From: Lycocorax pyrrhopterus obiensis
Taxonomy: Eukaryota; Chordata; Aves; Passeriformes; Paradisaeidae
Reading direction: 5' to 3'
NCBI GenBank assembly: GCA_014706295.1
Contig: JACSVZ010000004.1
Coordinates: 93,411,333 to 93,475,332 of the forward strand
DNA: 64,000 bases
Numbering within the stretch: the stretch's first letter is position 1; the number at the start of each line of letters is the position of its first letter. Made by a program: the position numbers and the translations under genes. The notes beneath the pieces were generated by a model. That model was given only the letters and a program-made list of their open reading frames with translations. It did no database searches and was not told the DNA's origin. Below, one piece after another: positions 9,708-22,540 of this stretch.

Positions 9708-10811
9708 GGGGGGAAAAAAACCCCACTTTTCATTATATAATTCCAAAGGATCTCTGAGAAGGGATGTTGCACTGAAAGCCAGTAACTTTTCTTGTTGTCA
9801 GACCAATCCTTGGCATAGTCTGGGCATAGGCATGATTCAAGACACCATCAGTCAGCCAGAAATTTTTGAGGCAGCCTCTCTGTTTCAGAGCATGAGACAC
9901 TTCTTCCTTTTTTTTTTTTAATCATCATGTACACAAGCTGCTATATGCAGACCCTCTTATGACCAAAGAACAGTCCTGGGAACTTCCCTTTTAGTAGTAC
10001 AACCATGGCCAGAGGCTCCCACATACCACAGCCAAGCCTTTCTTTTGAGACATCCCTCCTGGGAAGAGTTTGTGCTGTTCCTCCCAACAACTGCTCACTT
10101 CTTTTTTTCCTGTGGACTACAGGAGCTATTGCTGAAGGCTGCCACTCCAGGTTCTGCTGTAGAGACAGATCTAAGCCTATTGTTCAGCCATGGAATATAT
10201 TGCTCTTATTTTAGATAATTTTCAAATTATTTCCTAACAGCAGGAAAAGCAGAGGATGGAGACTGCAACACATGGCACGTGTATATCCACTTTCGATCCC
10301 CAGGACCCCCTTGCAAATGAGATCTTGTACTTTATAGAGCTTTGTTTTCCCAGTAGTAAACTATTTAAATGGATAACCACATTTAAGCTACTCCTGGGGA
10401 AGAGCCAATTTAAGAAAAAAATCATCCAGGAATTCACTGCAAATGAGATGCTGCCTCTCCAAAGACTTTGTTCCTTGCCATCATGGTGACAGGCTTGGGA
10501 TTGGCTTCTAACAGAGAATACCAGAAAGCTGTGAATTTGCCCATTATAACTTAAATTAAGATGGTTGGAACTGTATAGACAAAAAGGGATCTTCCCCCCA
10601 GTTTCCCCCCAGAAACCCCCTCAAACCAACCCTATGTATCTTTCACGGCAAATAAAAAACAGTAACCATGTTATAAATACCAACTACAGCAAGGTAGTGA
10701 AAGTTACTAGTCTTTCCTTATGAAATGAAACCATGTGATTAAGGTGCAGTTCTTTGGGGCAGTTAGCTAATGTAAGGGATTCTTATGGATTCTGTATTGC
10801 ACTTCAGTCAC
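9708..10811. other. Intergenic DNA, no feature seen
   Basis: Moderate GC near the LTR, then AT-rich. Short open frames with no recognisable domain. Confidence 0.5.
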
Positions 10812-10972
10812 AGAAAGGTGGCTGATGCCCCAAGCCTGTCAGTATTTCAGAGGCATTTGGACAATGCCCTTAACTACATATTTAATTGTCAGGCAGCCCT
10901 GAAGCCGCCAGCCAGTTGGACTAAATGATCTTTGTACATCCCTTCCAACTGTAATATTCTATCCTACATCTA
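10812..10972 (+). repeat. CR1 LINE 3' end fragment
   Basis: Typical avian CR1 3' sequence: AGGCATTTGGACAATGCCCT near 10850, then GTTGGACTAAATGATCTTTG near 10920, CCCTTCCAACTG and terminal ATTCTATCCTA. 5'-truncated as usual for CR1. Confidence 0.8.
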
Positions 10973-13799
10973 GCTTTAATTTTTTTAATAATTTTTATTT
11001 GACAAGCTGTTGCACTGCTGTTATTATAATTATATATGTATTTATATCCCAGTTGAAGTCAGCAGTAAAACTGCTATTGATCCATTATCTGGAATTCTGA
11101 GATATCAGCTTTAAGGTGTGGTTTGCATCTACAGTTGCATCTATTCACAGGTGTTCTATAGGCATCAAAAATTATAAATCTACTGCATAACAAAAATTAA
11201 GGCTAGTGTTCACACAGAATTTTTTGAGGGCACAACCTAGTCTGGTCAGGATTGGTCTGTTTAGCTGCTTGAATTGTTACAATGCAGAGGAAATTGCTGG
11301 TCAACAGAATCCAAAAAACACTTCCAAGGAGTAACCTGGCTTTTTGTCTTGCGAGAACAAATGAAAATGCTCATGGAGCAGTACCTAGAAACAATCAACT
11401 TGTACTGATGGACAGAAGAGTTTATCTCAGTGGTCAAGCACACCCACAGTTGCAAAATATGTCTAGCTTGGAAAATGAACTGATGTATAAATATTTCTTA
11501 GGAACTCACAGAAAACTCTCTGCTACATGATGGGTTTTGTGACCTCTGCAGGACTTGCCCATCCACTCCAGCTTCCTCTTACTCAGTGCACACAGGCATT
11601 TGTTACCCAAGAAATGAGAGTGCTATCTACTCAATGGTGAGGTGCCTCAAATTAGCCCAATGGCTTAACTTTCTGTTCTAGTTGTTCTAAATTCAAAAGT
11701 CACCCACAATGAATATATTTATTTTTGATGGATTCAGTAGTCATTACTATTGCATTCATCAATTGGAGGCATTTCAAGGGCACTGAAGTGTATTAATTGA
11801 AACAAGTTAAATCAGCAGACATTGCTGGAATTACTCCTTTTCACTTTCTTTCTTAAACTAGTTGGCCTTGGTGTCTTTGATTAAATCACTTGAGTAGTAT
11901 TTCATTGGTATTTCTAATTTATGCCACTATTCTGCTAACATCCATCCATAAATGATCAGGGCTAATTTCCATCTGTGGACATTTGAGAAACACTCCTTTA
12001 TTGTTTGCTCTTCAAAGAGTGAAGGTGCTTCTACAATGGTTTGCTAACTTTGGAAGCTTGCCAGCCTTACTACAATTTTCAGCACTGTTCATGTGAAGAA
12101 GAGTTGAGTATAGCAAATAAACATATGCCAAACTGGTTACAGGTCTATGCAGGAGGTCCACAGAGATTAAAGAAACTTGTAGGTCAGTTGTAAGTAGTTC
12201 AAAGAGTCCTTCATTTCCTCACTTTTGAGATTTTGCTTACAGCTCCCTTATCTACCAAGCTGAAATCCCATTTGGTACAAGCAGAACTTCAAAAGTAGAG
12301 CTCCTATTTGGTTCCTAGAAATAACAGCTTTCCTTTCATTGGCAACTACTGACCTGCTGGCCCTAGTGTCAGGAAGAAATATTAATTATATTCCCACTTT
12401 TAATCACATCAAGGGAGACGTCAAATCTTAAATAGCACCATAAACAGCTTTACACAAATCAAAGACTCCCTCTATTAGAACCTGTTAAAAACTTTAAGTA
12501 ACAAATTCACAAAATCTGTTTTATTAAAACAGATATATAAAATTATATTAAAATTATATTTATTTATATAAAAATTGTTTTATTATACTGGGAACTTGGG
12601 AATTTTGCTATATCACTGCATGTTATTTGAAAATCAAAAGAACACAATTTACATCTAGAGTAGAGTGCTTGTCTACTGGTATACTATGACTGTTAGCTAA
12701 GGATTCACCAGCCTGGCCAAAGTCAAGAGCCATCCTTGGAATTTAAGAACCTTTTTGAAGTTGCCATTTGACTGACCTTTCTTGTCTTCTTAATGTCACG
12801 CGAGCCAGTGAACTGAAGAGTAAAGTTCAGCTAAATCCAAAACTGTGCTAAGAGCACTACACATGCACTTCCTTCAATTTGCTTCTCTTCCTGTCGAGCA
12901 TGACGAATTCATAGAGCCCTCTGAAGTTTACTGATGCAAAGCACTCAGTTGGATTCTCTTCCAAATTCAAATGATAGAAGTCTTCCCTAGATCTTGATAA
13001 CACTTTTAAGAAATTATGAAATTACCACCCTTCTGGTTTCTCTGCAATAAAGGTGAAACCAATTCAGAAATACACTTTCAGCTCTCTATGCTAAAGCCAT
13101 TCAGGGTCTCCTGCCAATCACTGAGAAGAGAGATTATTTCAAGACCTCCCCCATCACATATATTATAATCACAGCTTATTCCTTGTCCGATATGGTAATT
13201 GCAGGCACAGAACTGCAGATACTGACTGGTAGAAACTACCATTCTGTATGTACCAATCTGGTAGGATACAAACCAGCCTGAGTACAGAAACTGTCAGCCT
13301 AGTTGTCAGCATCACATTATGCCCAGTAAACCTGGTATTGCAAACACTGCTTTTTTTCCACTGGTTATGTCTTCTGAAGTATCCTTTAAAGGATAAAGCC
13401 AATATGATTAAGGCTAGAGAAATTACATACTCAGCTAGTGTTTCATTGGGACATGACAACCAGATACTAGATTAAACTACACAAAACCCTAAAATTAATT
13501 CTCAATCTACAGTATTTTTGCTGATATTCTTCTGATTCAGACATTTTAGGAGGTCCGCAGTATGAAAACAGGTTTGTTTGTTATTTTTTCCTTTTACAGG
13601 CAAGCTCGTAGATGTGATACATGGAAAATGTGATCAAACTTGCTGACTATACCATGGGAATCTGTTCTTCTGACAATTCAGCCCAGGATAAAGGTTACAG
13701 TCACCAAAGCTGCAGAAGGCTTTACTCAAAGCTCATAGGGCATGTTTTAAAGCAATGGTCAACACTTAGTACTTCCTTTCCATGTTTCCTTCCCTGCAT
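10973..13799. other. Intergenic DNA, no feature seen
   Basis: AT-rich; a very AT-rich block of ATTATATT and TTTATT motifs at about 12520-12585. No gene or clear repeat recognised. Confidence 0.5.
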
Positions 13800-14015
13800 A
13801 AGTCTAAGTCATAAATGCTGCCAGATACACAAGTGTGATAAACTTTTAATCTTGCAACTCTGCTTTTATTCAAGCTTGTTCAGCTCATGGTCCACCAAGA
13901 CCCTTAGGTCTTTTGGCCAGAGCTGTTCCCCACCCTGTGCTAAAGTTGTTCTTCCTTTCCAGGTACATACAGGGCTTTGCTTTTATCCTGACTGAGCTTC
14001 AAAGGGTTCCCATCT
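13800..14015 (-). repeat. CR1 LINE fragment (ORF2 C-terminal part), antisense
   Basis: Read on the minus strand, a CCTAAGGGTCTTGGTGGACC block encodes a degraded form of the VDHKLN segment found near the C-terminus of CR1 ORF2. The surrounding text also matches the familiar reverse-strand CR1 pattern (TTCAGCTCATGGTCCACCAA at about 13879). Stops interrupt the frame. Confidence 0.65.
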
Positions 14016-17000
14016 ATAAGATCAACGAAAGTTCCACAAAAAGCCCTAACTCAGGAATACCAGTACACATTTTCTTTATTCCTTCCTTCTGGTTAAGCTC
14101 TTGCTAATGTTGCATGCTCTTTCATTTTTCATAATTAATTTACATTATAAGTTCTTCATTTGGCTAAATTCTGAAAAAAGAACCTTTAAAATGAGACTCA
14201 AGGACCTGTTAGTCCAAAATTGTATTTCAAACAAAATCATTTCCTTATTTATAAACTTGTTCCCAGCTATGGTGACCTTATGCTAAAATTCCTATTTAAA
14301 GCGGGAAGAATAAGTATGAGCCAATTACCTGTACACACAAAAAAAAACAATACCAAAAACATTGTGGTTCTCACTGGAGATATTTAAATTATTTAATTAT
14401 AAGAAAAACAAACATTCAGAAATTTCCTCCCTTTACTTCTCAGTTTTGTTGCAGCAATTTAAATAAGTTAAAACAGGAGACAACCAAATGATCACCAAAA
14501 GGTTGCATCATAAAATGATGTTTTCACATGTTTGGGGCTTGAATAAAATCATCTGAGGTTTCACTGTTTTATTTCTGTTTCATGTTGCTTTTATCTGTCC
14601 ATACTTGGGTATTTGGACTTGAAACTGAATTCTTCTATGGTGTTGGAGAAGACAGGGCATGGGGAGATTCAGTCAAGAGCACTGGTCAGATATTTTGTTC
14701 CAGTTAAAGAACTTTCATTACACAGCACCTACAATACAGTGAAATATTAATGCGAGCACATGAATGTTCCATTTTTTAAGTGAAAGACCCACATGCCATC
14801 CTCTCCCATTCTCAAATTAGTTTAACCCCCATCCCTCAAAAAAAATCCCTAATCAAAAAACCACATTTATCCATAAAAATGTAACCATTTTAATGGGAGT
14901 TAGTAAAATGTTCCATCTCCAACATAATCTGCTGATATATCCCCAATACATCACATGGGCATGCAAATCCTCAGAAGGAACAAAAATAGAAGCCCATGTC
15001 TCAGCCTAGGTGGGAATTGTAACCTATAGTATACTGGATAGAAGTAAAGAGGAGTAATTATTCCTCCCATTGGAAAGGTGGTATCTGTCACCTGCAGAGG
15101 GTGTACACTCTATCTGTTTTCAGGAGAGAATTCAAGGTTCAGAATAACAGAAGTCCATATTGGGTTTACGTTTCCGCAGTAATTGCAGTTCTGGGCCATT
15201 ATCAGACATCTCAAGTACAGGTCACAGAGCAGAGACCTTGTTTCTCTGTGTGCTCCTTGCTGACGCAAGCCAACAAGGAGAAGCTGTCCAGAGGAAGAAT
15301 TGCACAGAAGTTGGTGGATTTAGTAGTATTGTAGCTGACTCAAAAACCAAGTCGTAGACAATTCAGATTGGATGCTCAGAATTAGCAAACTCCAATGACA
15401 ACAATTTATCTCTATTTCCGTTTATAGAAAGATAAGAGTACCAACCTCTCGCATGTGAAAAGACATTAATTCTAATTTGAAAGACACGTGAAACAACAGT
15501 GATAAACACCAGTGGAGAGACCCAATGGAATTAATAATTCTCTCTCCATAACAAGACTTGGCTAGCCAGCAATGAGGGAGACATAAGAGCATGCACACAG
15601 GACCGGGGATGCTCACAGACTGGGAAAAAAATGGCCATGGCTATGTAATTAAACACTCTCATCAGGATGGACATACACACAGGAGCCAAGTTAAAACTGC
15701 ACATGCAACCTTAATTATGACTTTTCCTGACTTTGAAATTAAAAATGCAGACCTAGATTAAAAGAACATGGTTAAGATTGCAACATCATTTGGCAGTGGT
15801 ACTATGAAAAACAGGCACTATGATACAAAGTGAACTTGACCTTAGCGGAAAAGAGAATCATAAGGCAACACATTTGGGTCATTGTATTTTTTGTAATCAT
15901 AAATCTAGATGAAGCAACAGCAAACACCAAAATTTAATAAAAAATTGTTGATTATAACAAAGAAAACATCTTGCAAAAACCAGAAACATCTATATATCTG
16001 CATTTTCAGTTAATTGTTGCTTTTCAAACTATGTTTTCATTGCTTATCTATTCCACTTAGATGTAGTATCCTCTGGTCTCCTAGTTAATCCACTCTTGTT
16101 TCCTGCATCATGTACCTACGTTTTTGGTGAAAGGCAGAGTCAACGAACAGATTTTTTTTAAAACCTTAGTGAAATAAAAACATATTGTTTGATGCAATTT
16201 CAGATTCATTTCCCAAACCTGACTTAAATTATTCACTGAGTGTAACTGCTCATTCAGTACAATATAGTTTTAGTACTGATTGAAAACCCTATACACGTTA
16301 GGGAAAACATAAAGCCCCTCCACACCATTCTTGCCCTGGAACATGGAACATGTTGGATGGAACATGGAGAACGGATGGATGTTTTTGAAACACCCCTAAC
16401 CACCCCCAATTCAGCCATCAAGGGCACCTGTGAAGGGTCATAACTACACTCCCTCATATTTAAGGATATCTGAAACAATGGAAAAAGCAAATCTTCCCAT
16501 CTAGTTTCGGAAGAATCTGAAGAAGGATGTGAACCAGAACTGATGGCTTCAGGAATATACAGCCATGGCAAGATGGTCTGAGCAGAAGCTGTCCCCATGA
16601 AAACAGCCTGTAAATAGAAGGCCTGAGACATTCCTCACATTGCAGCATAGAAGAAAACATGGAGATTAACAAGGGAGTATCTGAAAAGAGCAGAAAGCAC
16701 ACGAGCAAAGGAGGGTCAGAAAATCAGACTCACAAAGGAAACAGGTATGTATTCTTTGCAAAGAGGACTAAAAAGATAACTGTACATGAGATAAGCCTTA
16801 TGGGAACAGGCCGAGGCAACAGTATCATGGCATAATTTCAGACCTATGTAAGAAAACATCTGAATTTACAATTCATAACTATTACCTTGTTTCAGTATGA
16901 ATTATAGATGCACATGGATTTTATGAAGGATTGGGAAAACTTACGGACTTCTAGATGGACAAGAGCTTATCTAGGAACATGTATAAAAATTAAGTGCAGT

Positions 17001-20000
17001 TGTCTCCTACTGCTAGGCCTATAAACAGGTCTAGAGATTCATTTAAATTAGGCCAAAAGATGTATTTTTAAAATATAATATTATTATATAATGTAATATC
17101 ATTGTAGCAAGAATCCATTCTGAGGAATTATATGAAGCATACTGAAATCATGTTTCCAAAGGATTCACTGAACAGGAATTTTCCTCAGTTTCTGCTGCTA
17201 GCATGTCCATAGAAAAAGTGCAGAACATGCTCAGTATAGCCCTCAGATAAGAATCCAGTCAAACTACAACTTGTCCCAAGATTATGTGATTATGTGCAAA
17301 ACATGCCCCCTTCTCTGCCTGCTCCTGTATCCTCTGAGGAACAGGATGAAAATACATCTCAAGCTGAATGGTTGACTTTGTAGGGGAATAAATCTTTCAA
17401 ATTAACTAAGCTTTTTATTTTGTTATTTTTCCCCTCCTCTGTGAATTAATCAGGAGCAACTTAAAATTTTTATGTTTTCATATAAATCACAAATCAGACA
17501 TATAGTCTGGTTCTGAGCAACTTCAAAAATTCACTTACTGGATTTTTTTTCTCTGTTATCTGAATGGTTAAACATAGTAGGATAATTTTACATTTGAAAG
17601 AGATAAAACCCCCCAAAACTATTTCCACAACTACTTACATGTATTTAAATGTACTGTTCCTACGAAAAATTCTGCCAGCAAAGCTTTTCACAAAAGAATG
17701 TCCAAAGTAGATGGAGGGACACAGACAAGGAATGCAAGTAAGTATCTGGAAGCATTTTCATGCTGTTCGCCCACATTTCCTTATTTGCAAGGAAAGGAGC
17801 CATTGTGTCAGCCACCTATGGCAATCAAGCATAATTTGTCACAGGTGTCCTGGTAAGTTTTGGTACAATATGAAATCAGTCAAGCTTCAAACAGGTCTTG
17901 GTCACTAGTCTGTTCTTTTTTTATTGGCTTCATATCTCACAAACTATTTCACTCAGTCTTTTACACCAGCTAGCTATCCTTGCTCATTATCTAACTAGGT
18001 GTGTTAACCAGCAATTCTTATATGAAATAAAAACATGTTATTCTGACACTGCGCTTACTGTCTCCTAGCAACAGAACTTCTTCTTAATAAGGCACTTGTT
18101 ATTTTCAGGGGTCTATCATGAATACTTTAAATAGCCTTAGTTTTCTGTATAGATTCTGATCAATTCTTTTCTTCATAAGTTTGATGACCTATGAAAATGT
18201 TTTATAATTAACATAATAGCACAATAACTTGATCTCTAAAATACAGATCTCTTTGTACTAATGTTTCATTTCGACACTGCACTTAAATTAAGTGAAAGAA
18301 AGTTATTTCTCACATTACCAGGGATTTCTGTTCAGCCCCTTTTATCCTCATGAGTACAGGTTCTCATAAGCATCTCGGTAAATTATTACAGTAGATCCCA
18401 AATAAGCATATCATAAAAAGAGAGGAGAGACTCATGTTGTACTAGTTCTTTTCAAATAAAAACAGTGATCTTTCTGGCTTTGATCAAGACATGAAAAGTG
18501 TATGTTTAAAGATAAGTGACAGTAGAAAAGAAAGGGAACCAAAAATCTGAGAAAATAATGGGAAAAGCCCAACTGAAATTACTTAGCATTTTGTTTTAAA
18601 TTCACCAGGTATCTAGGTTGCAAGTCGAAGGTAACAGAACCCAATATAATTTGTATCTGATGGACTATTTAATTCTTGTAAACTTCTTTTGTTCTTGTCA
18701 ATCTTATAAAATTATACCTTCTCAGGGTAATTCTGGAATTCATGCAGAAATAAGTGCAAAGCAATTTTACTTCTAAAGACAAATCATTCATTTGTGAGAA
18801 ATGATTTTGAAAAACTATAATGAAGGTATTTATTACTTCAATAATTTTTAAAATTGGTCAAGGTGTTCTAATGTTCATATTTTGGTGACAGTGTAGACAT
18901 CAGTGCAATTGTCTCCTGCCAAAGACTGAATACACATCTTAAAGTTATGTATTTCACTAATGTACCAAGTTGAAACATCCATTTGCAAGCTGACAGTTTA
19001 TCTTCTCAGATGGACCTAAGGTACATCAATACGCAGAATGAATCATCTGAAGAGAGGAAAACGCAGATGGAGGACAGAACTGAGCTACTGTCCAGCTCCA
19101 AATACACTGACCTCCCACAAGGTCATGAAAGCCTGCTTAGGGAGAGGAGGCTACAGAGCAGCTGAACAGGCAGGACATTTCACAGGCAGGACAGTTTTCT
19201 TCCTTCCAGTACTGAAAAAGGGGATACAAAAGGGTTCCTCTAGCAGTAGCTTCGTTTGGTAACTTCTGACACCTTGCTGACCCATGTTCCACTGATCCTG
19301 GAAGACTTTAGGATGTTGGAGGGGGATATCTGGAAAGCTGTGTGATAAATGTCCCTTTTCCCTCCAGAACAAGGAATTTGCTAAATCTGTAAGGCTAGCT
19401 GTTGGTGACCTAAAATGTCACCAGGGGACTGAGAGGGAGCATTTGGGTAGAGAAGTATGGAAAAGTCTACTGTAATAGAGGGAGTTTCATGCTTCAGCAG
19501 TTGGCCCCATCTTTGTCAAATCTCACCCTCCAAAGTCATAAACTTGATTGGGTAGCCAGAAAGGTTTTTCATTCAATAGAATAATTATGGCACAAACACT
19601 GTGCTATGTAAGGTAGTCTCACAACAACATAAATCCACTCCGCTGAACTTTTCAAAGAACATATGAAATGAACAGTATTTGCCTAAGTAACAGGTGACAC
19701 AAATTGAAGATATTAATATTTAGAGGAAAATACATATTGGATTGGACATATTGGAAATATAACTGAAACCCAGTGAAATGGATTGTAATATTAAGACAAC
19801 AGAATTCAAGTTTACCAGTGACATGGTACATCACTGTGGCTACATCCGCCTTTCAGCAGATAACGTGGAATTTAAGAACTACAGCACACAAACCCAAACA
19901 TGGGATACTGCAGGTCATCCACTCCTTTCGAGTAGCAGCTATCCCCAGAAAAACCAGTGAAATCTTTCTTTAATGGCTGCCCATATTGTGCAAGATTCGA

Positions 20001-20929
20001 TAAAAATATTCTTATATTGAATGTCATTCTGGTAAACAGTTTACACTTAGATTTTTTAAAAAGCACACAATTTTTTTGATGAGCATATGCAGCAGCAACA
20101 GAAGTAATCCAATACTGAGTTCCACTGACAAAGGAGTTAAAAACTGACTTTAAAAGTTAGTGGCTGGTTTGAAAAACAGTTACTATGTTGTGTTTATTTC
20201 ATTCAAGCAGCATGTGGTACAGAAAACACTAAAGAATACAGCAAGAATTTGTAAAAGGTAATGTTTCAGTCATGACTATGATCATGATATTTAAATAATA
20301 ATTATTATTGTTGTTATTATTATTAAAATTGCTTTGAAAGGATTGATGAAAGGCACAAATATATAAATAATGAGAAAGTAAAGATAATGACAGTAGAATC
20401 TTCTATTTTCTAAAGGATACAGGGCTTTCCAAAACGTTGTTAATTATTGATAAATCTCTTGGCAAAATAAGGTGATTTGTACATGATTACAAAAATGTAA
20501 AAATAGGTTTCATTGTTAGAAGTCTGTAAAAAGTAAAAAAAAAAAAAAAGGTGGGAAGGTGGTGCTGATATGGCTGCTAAGACACCTAAATAGATCATTC
20601 AAAAATAGATAGTATCAGCAAAAAAAAAAGATAGTTAAAAAATAAAACTTTCAGTCAACAAGTTCCATGGTAACTAAGTCTTTCCAATTGAATCACTAAC
20701 CTTTTCTGACAGGATATGAGTTTAGATGTTAATAACATTTCTGTTGATAAAATACTTAAGACTAAAAAAAAACTAAAATTACTTAGTACTACATGACGTC
20801 TTGATTTTCAAATCTTACTGTTTTAAGAGTAGCAATATCCAACGTGAACTGAGGGTATCAAAAACTACTTTACTGGCACATCTGAAAATAAAGTGACTGG
20901 GAAAACATTGATGAATTGGACAACTAAAC
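14016..20929. other. Intergenic DNA, no gene seen
   Basis: AT-rich, with A-runs (20525-20550), an ATT/GTT trinucleotide-rich stretch (20290-20330) and short direct repeats of GGAACATG at about 16338-16366. Open frames are all near random length and show no domain. Confidence 0.5.
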
Positions 20930-21130
20930 AGTGAGGTTCCTCAAAGATCTTTTTTGGTCTAATTCTCATCAATATTTTTAATCAATGATTTGAGGATATT
21001 TTTGATGAATGAGAATAGAAAATCTTTGGCAGTAAAATACAATAGTTGACAGAGATTCATGGAGTGGTAAATAATGAGGGAGCTGCTTACTGCTACAAAC
21101 AATCTGAATCACTTGCTTAAATGGACACAA
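20930..21130 (+). repeat. Old CR1-like LINE ORF2 fragment
   Basis: GTTCCTCAAAGATCTTTTTT followed by TCTAATTCTCATCAATATTT and AATCAATGATTTGAGGAT decays from the LINE RT block reading VPQ-x-S-x-L-G-P-x-LF-x-IF-INDL. Heavily mutated; the boundary is approximate. Confidence 0.5.
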
Positions 21131-21442
21131 TTCATGAAAATGCTTTAAATAGATCCCAACACACACACAGAATTGCTCTATGAAGAAACAACACAGGTTA
21201 CAGTCAATGGGCGGGATTTTCTCAGTTCACTCCTTTCACTGAGAAGACAGAAAGGATCTGGTTTTATAGGGTGTTTTTTTTCCCTCATTTTAAAAACCAA
21301 GCTGCCTGCAAGGAGATTACATTTAGACAGACAAGAACGAAACCACCCTCAGTGACTTAAATCTGAAGGGAGAGGAAGAATAACTTAACAGTCCCTGTTC
21401 CACAGTGCAGTTTCCTGAGCTTCCCATTTTCCCTGAGTCTGG

Positions 21443-22104
21443 TGATGTTCTGGTGTCTTGGGGTGACTTTATGATGTGTATCCCCTATCACCGCTCTATG
21501 CCCAGACATGATTCCTGTGCCTTTCTGCATCTTTAGAAGTGGGTGCAAGAGAAAGAAAAAAAAGCCAGATGAACTTTTCAAAGCAGTTTGTGCTCCAAGG
21601 TCACACTACTCCTCTGCGTGCCTCTGCGGCGGCAGGAGCAGAGGAAGCACCCTTTGCTGCTTTTCACTCAGATTTCGGCTCTGTTTCTCCAGAGAGAGAC
21701 AGAGAGTTAAACTTTTTTTTTTCCCTGGGATTTTGGCTTCTTCTTCTTCTCTTCTGGAACTGTTCAGAACACCCAGAACTCACTGGGAGAGCTTTCCACT
21801 GAGGCCCGGAGGGGCCTACACTGAACCCAGGTCCAGAGAAGAGAAAGAGAGGGAGACCACACCCACAGAAAGGATTGAAATCTTCCCAAGTTTCTTTCTA
21901 CAGCGAGAGGTTTTATTATTTAGTATTATTCTTTTCCCATTGTGCATTGTGTCTGTTAAATAAATAGTTTTTCCTTTTCACTTTCCTCTGAAGAAAATTA
22001 TTTTTTTTTCTCCAAACCTGGTGGAGGAGGGGTGGCTGTAACCTGCCTTCTATCAGAGGAGATTCATTTTGGATGTTCCTCCGAATTTGTCTCAAACTGG
22101 GACA
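21443..22104 (+). mobile_element. Solo LTR, ERVL-type, with 5-bp target duplication
   Basis: Starts TGATGTTCTGG at 21443 and ends CTGGGACA at 22104. The five bases on each side are identical: TCTGG at 21438-21442 and TCTGG at 22105-22109. Five-base duplications are typical of ERVL-type integrases. A polyadenylation signal AATAAA lies at 21959-21964, about 140 bases before the end, and pyrimidine-rich sequence follows. No coding region accompanies it, so the provirus was lost by LTR-LTR recombination. The 151-codon open frame at 21508-21963 lies inside the LTR and has no recognisable domain. Confidence 0.85.
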
Positions 22105-22404
22105 TCTGGATACATTTTTCTTGGAGGGGGAAGAGGAGGTAAATGGGGATTTTTCTCCTAAAACTTTGGTTACCTATTCCTATGTTTTTGTCAGCCACAG
22201 AGGAGCCAGGAGATGTTCAGCTGAGAACACAACTCTGCACAGACATCCCGTCCAATGACTCGTGCTCCAACCAGCCAGTGCTCAGCCTGAGACACAAGTT
22301 CAGAGCAGTTCAAGGTGAGTGCACAAGAGCCCACCACCACTGAAAGCACAGCACAGCAAGGGCAGGATGATCAATGTGTGGAGGCCCAACACGAAAGCTC
22401 AGTC

Positions 22405-22540
22405 ATAGAACCATAGAACTGTCTTGGTTTGGAACGGATGTTAAAGATCACACAGTTCCAACCCCCCTGCCACGGGCAGGGATGCTCAATGTCAAAGGCA
22501 GCCCTCGCCCCTGCAGTGCACCAGGCCCAGACACCTGGAG
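22405..22540 (-). repeat. CR1 LINE 3' end, antisense
   Basis: AGTCATAGAACCATAGAACT followed by TTGGTTTGGAACGGATGTTA and ACAGTTCCAACCCCCCTGCC is the reverse complement of the avian CR1 3' end, including the ATTCTATG-type terminal repeats. Confidence 0.85.

Noticed and set aside
21508..21963. 151-codon plus-strand open frame
   Set aside because: It lies wholly inside the solo LTR at 21443-22104 and shows no retroviral or host domain.
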